A DNA stretch of 64,000 nt from DASXKD01 sp963806145 (GTDB lineage Bacteria; Actinomycetota; Actinomycetes; Streptosporangiales; Streptosporangiaceae): positions 70,505-134,504 of the forward strand of contig CAWDXD010000008.1 in the NCBI GenBank assembly GCA_963806145.1, given 5' to 3'. Shown here one piece after another: positions 59,651 through 64,000 of this stretch. Below the pieces are notes generated by a model. The model saw nothing but the letters and a program-made list of their open reading frames with translations. It did no database searches and was not told the origin of the DNA. How positions within the stretch are numbered: position 1 is the stretch's first letter; every line of letters begins with the position of its first letter. The translations under genes were made by a program, and so were the position numbers.

Positions 59651-60725
59651 TCAGGCGGCCTCGGTCCCTGGCTCGCCAGGGCTGCCTGGCGAGCCGGGGC
59701 TGCGTGGCGAGCCGGGGCTGCCTGGCGAGCCGGGGCTGCCCGGGGCGTCGGCGGGCTGTGCCGCCTGCCGCTGAATGGCCTGGAGGCTGTCGTGCGATGT
59801 GCGCCCAGACGGCGCTGAGGCCGGCGATGACGGGCAGGTCGCCGCGGATGGTGCCGGGGCGGGCTGGCCTGATCGCCCAGCGCACGGAGCGCGGCGCGGC
59901 CGGCCTGTTGTCACCGGGTCGGCTGCCTCGATGGTGAGCCGTTCGCCGGACACCTGGATGACCATCTGACGGCGGCCTGCGTCTTCGGGCAGCTCGTCGC
60001 TGGTGCCGGTGATGTCCGCGCCGCGGAGTGCTTCCTTGGCCAGGTCGAGGTCGACGCCGAGGGTGGAGAGGGCGCGGGCGGCGGCGGTGTCGGGGTCGGC
60101 CAGCGCGGCGAGCAGCAGATGGTGCGAGCCGACCGGCTGGGCCCCGGCCAGGCGGGCGGCCTCGCTGAGGGTGGTGTCCGCGGCCGGTGTGGCGTTCAGT
60201 TCTGCCTGCTCGGCCGGTGCGCCGGGCTCGGCGGATTCGGCCGTGCCGCGGCGGCGCAGCCAGCGCCTGCCCCGCCCGCCCGGTTCGGCGCTGGCCGCGG
60301 GCAACTGGTCGATCACCGCCCTGCGGATCGCGAGGAAATCGGCGTGCTGCAGCAGGATCTGAGCGGCGACGCCCTCGCCCTCTCTCATCAGGCCGAGCAG
60401 GATGTGCTCGGTGCCGATGTAGTTGTGCCGCAGTTGCACTGCCTCGCGCAGCGCGAGCTCAAGGGTCTTCTTCGCCCGCGGGGTGAACGGAATGTGCCCG
60501 CTTGGGGCTGTGGTGCCGGGGCTGACGATGGCCGCGGACCTCGCCGCGGGCGGACTCAAGTGAGATTCCGAAGCCCGCCAGGACGACGCCGGCGACCCCG
60601 TCGGGCTCGCCAAGCAGGCCGAGCAGGATGTGCTCGGTGCCGATGTAGTTGTGGTGCAGGCGCCGGGCCTCTTCCTGGGCCAGGACGACGACGTGCCGGG
60701 CGCGGCTAGTGAATCGCTCAAACAT
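59651..60725 (-). CDS. Clp N-terminal domain protein, multiply frameshifted
   Basis: A ClpC-like protein with two Clp-N repeats but no AAA+ module. It starts MFERFTSRARHVVVLAQEEA with HNYIGTEHILLGLLGEPDGV; after ESARGEVR the frame breaks at about 60532 (one extra base) and resumes as AIVSPGTTAPSGHIPFTPRA, HNYIGTEHILLGLMREGEGV, ADITGTSDELPEDAGRRQMV. Three more apparent insertions at about 59920, 59850 and 59790 sum to one codon (hidden segments AGRAALRALGDQ and TIRGDLPVIAGLSAVW). The C terminus has GSP repeats. Such proteins may act as adaptors or decoys for Clp proteases. Confidence 0.8.
59681..59734 (-). repeat. 18-bp tandem repeat encoding GSPGSP
   Basis: Three copies of GCTGCCTGGCGAGCCGGG (one base changed in the middle copy) at 59681-59698, 59699-59716 and 59717-59734, with a partial fourth. 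On the minus strand they encode the GSP-repeat tail of the Clp-N protein. Confidence 0.85.
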
Positions 60726-60813
60726 AAGACTCAGCGTCCTGCGCCGCAGGTAAGCCTGTCAATACCATGCTATTAATAGGGTAATCACGAGGATCGTATG
60801 GAGGCCGTCCGTT

Positions 60814-61195
60814 ATGGACTGGGAAGACCGGCTCGACGACTGGGAGCTTGAACTCGAGCTGAACGCACAGATGGAGGGCTCGGACTGGGCCACGCTGGAA
60901 CGCGCGGCCGCCGATACCGGGGTTTCCCGTGCCGCCCTGCGCAGCTGGTACCGGACCGGCCAGATCCCGTCCCGGCTGGCCGACGGCCCGCACGGGCCGC
61001 AACGGCTGGTGCCCCTCGCCATGGTCGCTGCCCGCGCCGAGGCCTCGCCGCGGGCTGCGCCGCACCGCGGAACGGCGGCTGGCCGACCAGGCTCAGCTTG
61101 AGCTCCTCCGGCACCGGGTCGACCAGCTCGAACTCCGGCTGGCCGCCCTCGAACGCCCGGCCACCGCAACCGGTGCCGCCGCAGAGCGCGCGTTG
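60814..61195 (+). CDS. HTH and coiled-coil protein, frameshifted
   Basis: Begins MDWEDRLDDWELELELNAQM, then a MerR/BldC-like HTH (WATLERAAADTGVSRAALRS, WYRTGQIPSRLADGPHGPQR). After about 80 codons an extra G at 61052-61054 breaks the frame; without it a coiled coil follows (TAERRLADQAQLELLRHRVD, QLELRLAALERP). The stop is unclear: the coil frame runs without interruption into the winged-helix gene, so the true end is probably a TGA overlapping ATG 61196 that another indel hides. As written, the first frame stops at 61099-61101. Confidence 0.6.
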
Positions 61196-62373
61196 ATGAC
61201 CGGCGAGTCCGCGCCTGCGGCCGCCCTGACCTGGAGCGGCGTCACGGCCCGGCGGACGGCCCGGCACCGCTGGCAGAACCAGCCACGGACCTGGCGCCGG
61301 ACGGCATCGCCCGGCGTGCTGTGCGGGGCGCACGCCCAGGTGCTCAGCGCCGCAGAACTGTCGATCGGGCGGCGCATCGCCGGGGCGACCCGCAGCGACG
61401 TGCGGCGCGCGCTCTGGGCGGAGCGCACCCTGGTCAAGTCGTTCGGGCCGCGCGGCACCATCCACCTGCTCCCCACCGCCGACCTGCCGATGTGGACGGG
61501 CGCGCTGTCGGCCCTGCCGTCCTCGGTGCCGGCGCACCCGGAGGGGGTCCGGTTCACCCCCGAGGAGGCGGACGAGGTCATCGCGGCCATCGGTGACGTG
61601 CTGGCGGGCACCGAGCTGACCGTCGACGAACTGACTGAGGCGATCGCGGACCGGGCCGGCCCGTGGGCCGTCGAGCGGACGATGGCGGCATTTCAGGGCA
61701 TGTGGCCGCGCTGGCGCCAGCTCACCGGCACGGCCGCGCACCGCGGGATGCTGTGCTTCGGGCCAGACCGGGGCCGCAAGGTGACCTACACCCATCCGCA
61801 ACGCTGGCTGCCCGGCTTCCGCCCCGCGGACGGCGACACCGCGCTGCGCACGCTCGTCACGCGCTATCTCTACGCCTACGGCCCGGCCACGCCGCAGCAC
61901 TTCGCCAAGTGGCTCGGCATCCCGCCGCGGTACGCCGCCGGGCTGTTCGGCAAGCTGGCGGGCGAACTGGAGCGCGTCGACTCCGACGGCGTGCCGGGAT
62001 GGACCGTCGCCGGTGACACCGGGGCGCCGCCCCGGCCGCACCGGGGAATCCGCCTGCTGCCGTACTTCGACGCCTACGTCGTCGCGGGCCAGCCACGGGA
62101 ACGGCTGTACCCGGGCGCGGCCGCCGCCCGCGCGCTCACACCGGCGGGCCAGGCCGGGAACTACCCGGTGCTGCTCGTCGACGGCGTGGTCGGCGGGGTG
62201 TGGCACCAGCGGCGTTCCGGCCGGAAGCTCGCCATCACCGTGGAACCGCTGGCGCGGCGCTGACCGCGGCACAACGCCGGCAGCTCGGCGACGAGGTGGA
62301 TCTTGTGAGCGCGGTCATGGAGGCGACGGCGACGCTGACGGTGGGCACCGTAACGACCGGCGCGCACGCGTGA
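61196..62373 (+). CDS. Winged-helix (YcaQ/AlkZ-like) DNA-binding protein, frameshifted
   Basis: A protein of the winged-helix DNA-binding family that includes DNA glycosylases of the YcaQ/AlkZ type: VLCGAHAQVLSAAELSIGRR, TLVKSFGPRGTIHLLPTADL, YAYGPATPQHFAKWLGIPPR, GIRLLPYFDAYVVAGQPRER. A garbled stretch at 61280-61311 (one base missing, then one extra) hides PATDLAPDGIAG. Near 62258 a missing base ends the frame at 62263; restoring it continues as LTAAQRRQLGDEVDLVSAVM to GTVTTGAHA and TGA at 62371-62373. Repair activity is inferred from the family only. Confidence 0.78.
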
Positions 62374-62412
62374 GCGGGCCGGGCGGAGACTGCGCAGGGA
62401 CCAGGAAGCCGG

Positions 62413-62907
62413 TCAGGCGCGGGTGAAGTCCATCACCCAGTTGGTTTCCCAGGTCTGGCCATTGTCGGCGGAGAAGGCTTGCTCCCACCGCGGGGCGGGC
62501 GTGGTGACGCCCGACCAGAGGAACCGGACAAGCACCGGCCGTCCGTCGAAGGTGTCGGCACCGTCAAAGGTCCCGGTATCGCCGGCGAAGGTGCCGGTCA
62601 CCGGGGGCTCGAGAACGCCGGCGTGGCGCGTGCTGGCCCAGTAGATCGACCACTGCCCGGCGCCGGGATGGAACAGGCGCAGCGACATGCCGGTGAAGCC
62701 GCCGGAGTGGCCGGTGCGGAACTCGTCGATGTTGCCCAGGCCGTCGAGGATGGGGCGGGCCTCGCAGGTGGCATCGAACTCGTCCCAGTCCTGGCACTCG
62801 GCGAGCCACTGGCGGCGCCGCCGGTTGCGGACCTGCCACCGTCCCATGAAGAAGTCGAAGTCGGCAGGCCCGCCCCTCGCAGCGGTCGTGGTTACCGGCT
62901 GGCTCAT
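62413..62907 (-). CDS. DUF1579-like small protein
   Basis: A 164-aa protein: DFDFFMGRWQVRNRRRRQWL, FRTGHSGGFTGMSLRLFHPG, WSIYWASTRHAGVLEPPVTG and WEQAFSADNGQTWETNWVMD. This beta-rich, lipocalin-like layout resembles DUF1579-type proteins of unknown function. ATG 62907 has AGGAGG 7 nt upstream. It is divergent from, and probably controlled by, the WYL regulator 96 nt away. Confidence 0.8.
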   Translation of the reverse strand: MSQPVTTTAARGGPADFDFFMGRWQVRNRRRRQWLAECQDWDEFDATCEARPILDGLGNIDEFRTGHSGGFTGMSLRLFHPGAGQWSIYWASTRHAGVLEPPVTGTFAGDTGTFDGADTFDGRPVLVRFLWSGVTTPAPRWEQAFSADNGQTWETNWVMDFTRA

Positions 62908-63003
62908 AGTTCTTCCTCCTGAGTTCGGTTCGCTTGCTGCCACGGACACGCTAAGGCTCAAATAGGGCTGATTCTGCCCTGTATTCGTGGTTTTCTTGAT
63001 GGC

Positions 63004-64000
63004 ATGGCCGCTACCACTTCCCGGCTGCTTGACCTGCTGGAACTGCTGCAGAACCGGCCGGTCACCAGTGGCGGGCAGATCGCGGAGCGGCTCGCCGTCG
63101 ATCGCCGTACCGTCCGCCGCTACATCACCGCGCTCCAGGAACTCGGCATACCGGTCGAGGGTGAGCGAGGCCCCGGCGGTGGCTACCGGATGCGTCCCGG
63201 CTACCGGCTCCCGCCGCTGATGCTCACCGGGGATGAGGCGGCCATCGTGGTCCTGGGCCTGATGGCGGCACGGCGCCTGGGACTGGAGGCCGCCGACGGC
63301 GCCGGGGGCACCGTCGGCCAGGCGCTGGCGAAGATCAGCCGGGTGCTTCCCGGCCCGCTGCGCAGCAGGATCGAGGCGGTCCAGGCCACGGTCGGCTTCA
63401 CCATCCCGCCCCGCCCCGGCGCCCCGGCGGCCGGGGATGCGATCCCGGCTCTGGCCGAGGCGATCTGGCAGGGCCGGCGGGTCCGGGCGAGCTACCAGTC
63501 ACCGGGCCGCTCCCCGACCGCCCGCGAGTTCAGCCCGCACGGCCTGGTCATCCACTCCGGGTACTGCTACCTCGCCGCCTACGACCACGACCGGCACGCG
63601 CTGCGCACCTTCCGGCTCGACCGGATGCGGCACATCACCGTCACCGGCCAGCCCGCGATCGCCCCGCCGCCCGGGTTCGACGCCGCAGCCACGTCAGCCG
63701 CTCGCTGGCCAGGACGCCCTGGCCGTGGCAGGTCGAGGTACTCCTGGACGCCCCGCTCAGCCAGGTGGCACAACAGTTGCCAGCGACCCTCGCCGAACTG
63801 ACCCCGGCCGGCGGCGGCACGCTGCTGCAGATGCGGGTCACCTCCCTGGACTGGATGGCGAGCGTGCTCGCCGGGCTCGAATGCGGCTTCACCATCCACC
63901 AGCCAGAAGAACTCCGCGCCAGCGTCCGCGCCCTGGCCGGGCGCCTCACCGCCGCGGCCGGCCAGCGTTCACGACCGCGGCCGCACGGTGGCAGCCGTAC
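63004..64000 (+). CDS. WYL-domain HTH regulator, frameshifted, 3' end cut
   Basis: A DeoR/HTH_11-type regulator with a WYL ligand domain. N-terminal HTH: TTSRLLDLLELLQNRPVTSG, AERLAVDRRTVRRYITALQE, EGERGPGGGYRMRPGYRLPP. WYL part: REFSPHGLVIHSGYCYLAAY, HALRTFRLDRMRHITVTGQP. After FDAAA a base is missing near 63690; restoring it (AHVSRSLARTPWPWQVEVLL) gives the normal WCX end (ASVLAGLECGFTIHQPEELR) running to the window edge. As written it stops at 63801. Likely repressor of the divergent DUF1579-like gene. Confidence 0.87.

Overview
The window is a high-GC stretch of an actinobacterial (Actinomycetota) chromosome. Four things point there: GTG starts and NNC/NNG codons dominate; the order rpsO-pnp-M16 protease-dapB is the actinobacterial one; there are genes tied to mycothiol (a DsbA-like nitroreductase next to pepN and rpiB as in mycobacteria, and a maleylpyruvate-isomerase-type protein); and the hopanoid operon, Eis-like acetyltransferase, SpoIIE phosphatases, WYL and PadR regulators and polyprenol-phosphate-mannose synthase are typical of soil or filamentous members. 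I cannot fix the genus. No rRNA, tRNA, CRISPR array, insertion sequence or prophage is visible.

Layout. 0-6 kb: end of rpsO, then pnp, M16 peptidase, dapB, a LysE exporter and a YccF protein. 6-11 kb (minus strand): acyl-CoA ligase, menA and ilvD. 11-16 kb: TetR regulator, amidase, penicillin-acylase-like hydrolase. 16.5-19.4 kb: VOC protein, an exported LRI-repeat protein, a Cys-containing HTH regulator with a DUF3291 gene. 19.5-25.3 kb: malQ, pepN, nitroreductase, rpiB (frameshifted). 25.3-31 kb: small accessory genes, an XRE/membrane-protein pair, an MBL hydrolase divergent from two tandem RimK-type ATP-grasp genes, and an Eis-like acetyltransferase. 31-36.5 kb: a 79-bp tandem repeat, a membrane SpoIIE phosphatase and a 1,298-aa HTH-STAND-WD40 protein. 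37.2-46.5 kb: hopanoid operon hpnC-hpnD-hpnE-polyprenyl synthase-shc-(hpnG::ispH)-hpnH, with hpnB about 7 kb beyond it. 46.5-57 kb: SpoIIE phosphatase, ribokinase, NUDIX, NfeD/SPFH pair, hpnB, ppm1, nitronate monooxygenase. 57-64 kb: methyltransferase-like membrane protein, PadR/HAAS pair, YjbR protein, Clp-N protein, winged-helix protein and WYL regulator.

How the genes work together. The hopanoid operon encodes nearly a whole route: two prenyl-diphosphate condensing enzymes and an oxidoreductase make squalene from FPP, a polyprenyl synthase can supply the prenyl chain, Shc cyclises squalene, HpnH adds adenosyl and HpnG removes adenine. IspH, fused to HpnG, supplies isoprenoid precursors. 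Most junctions overlap by about 4 nt, so translational coupling is likely.

Most notable observations. (1) A palindromic DNA element with compensatory arm changes lies inside the coding sequences of hpnE (two tandem copies, 84-nt period) and shc (one copy, read in a different frame), resembling the coding palindromic elements of Rickettsia. (2) Five copies of a 13-mer, GACATnnGYGTCA, two of them forming a 28-bp palindrome, lie between the STAND-WD40 gene and the hopanoid operon. (3) Several small regulators have candidate operators around them.

Caution. At least twelve apparent single-base indels interrupt otherwise well conserved genes (rpiB, hpnD, shc, and many from 58.5 to 63.7 kb). Their number, and the fact that some compensate each other, suggests sequence error more than gene decay, so frames there are approximate.
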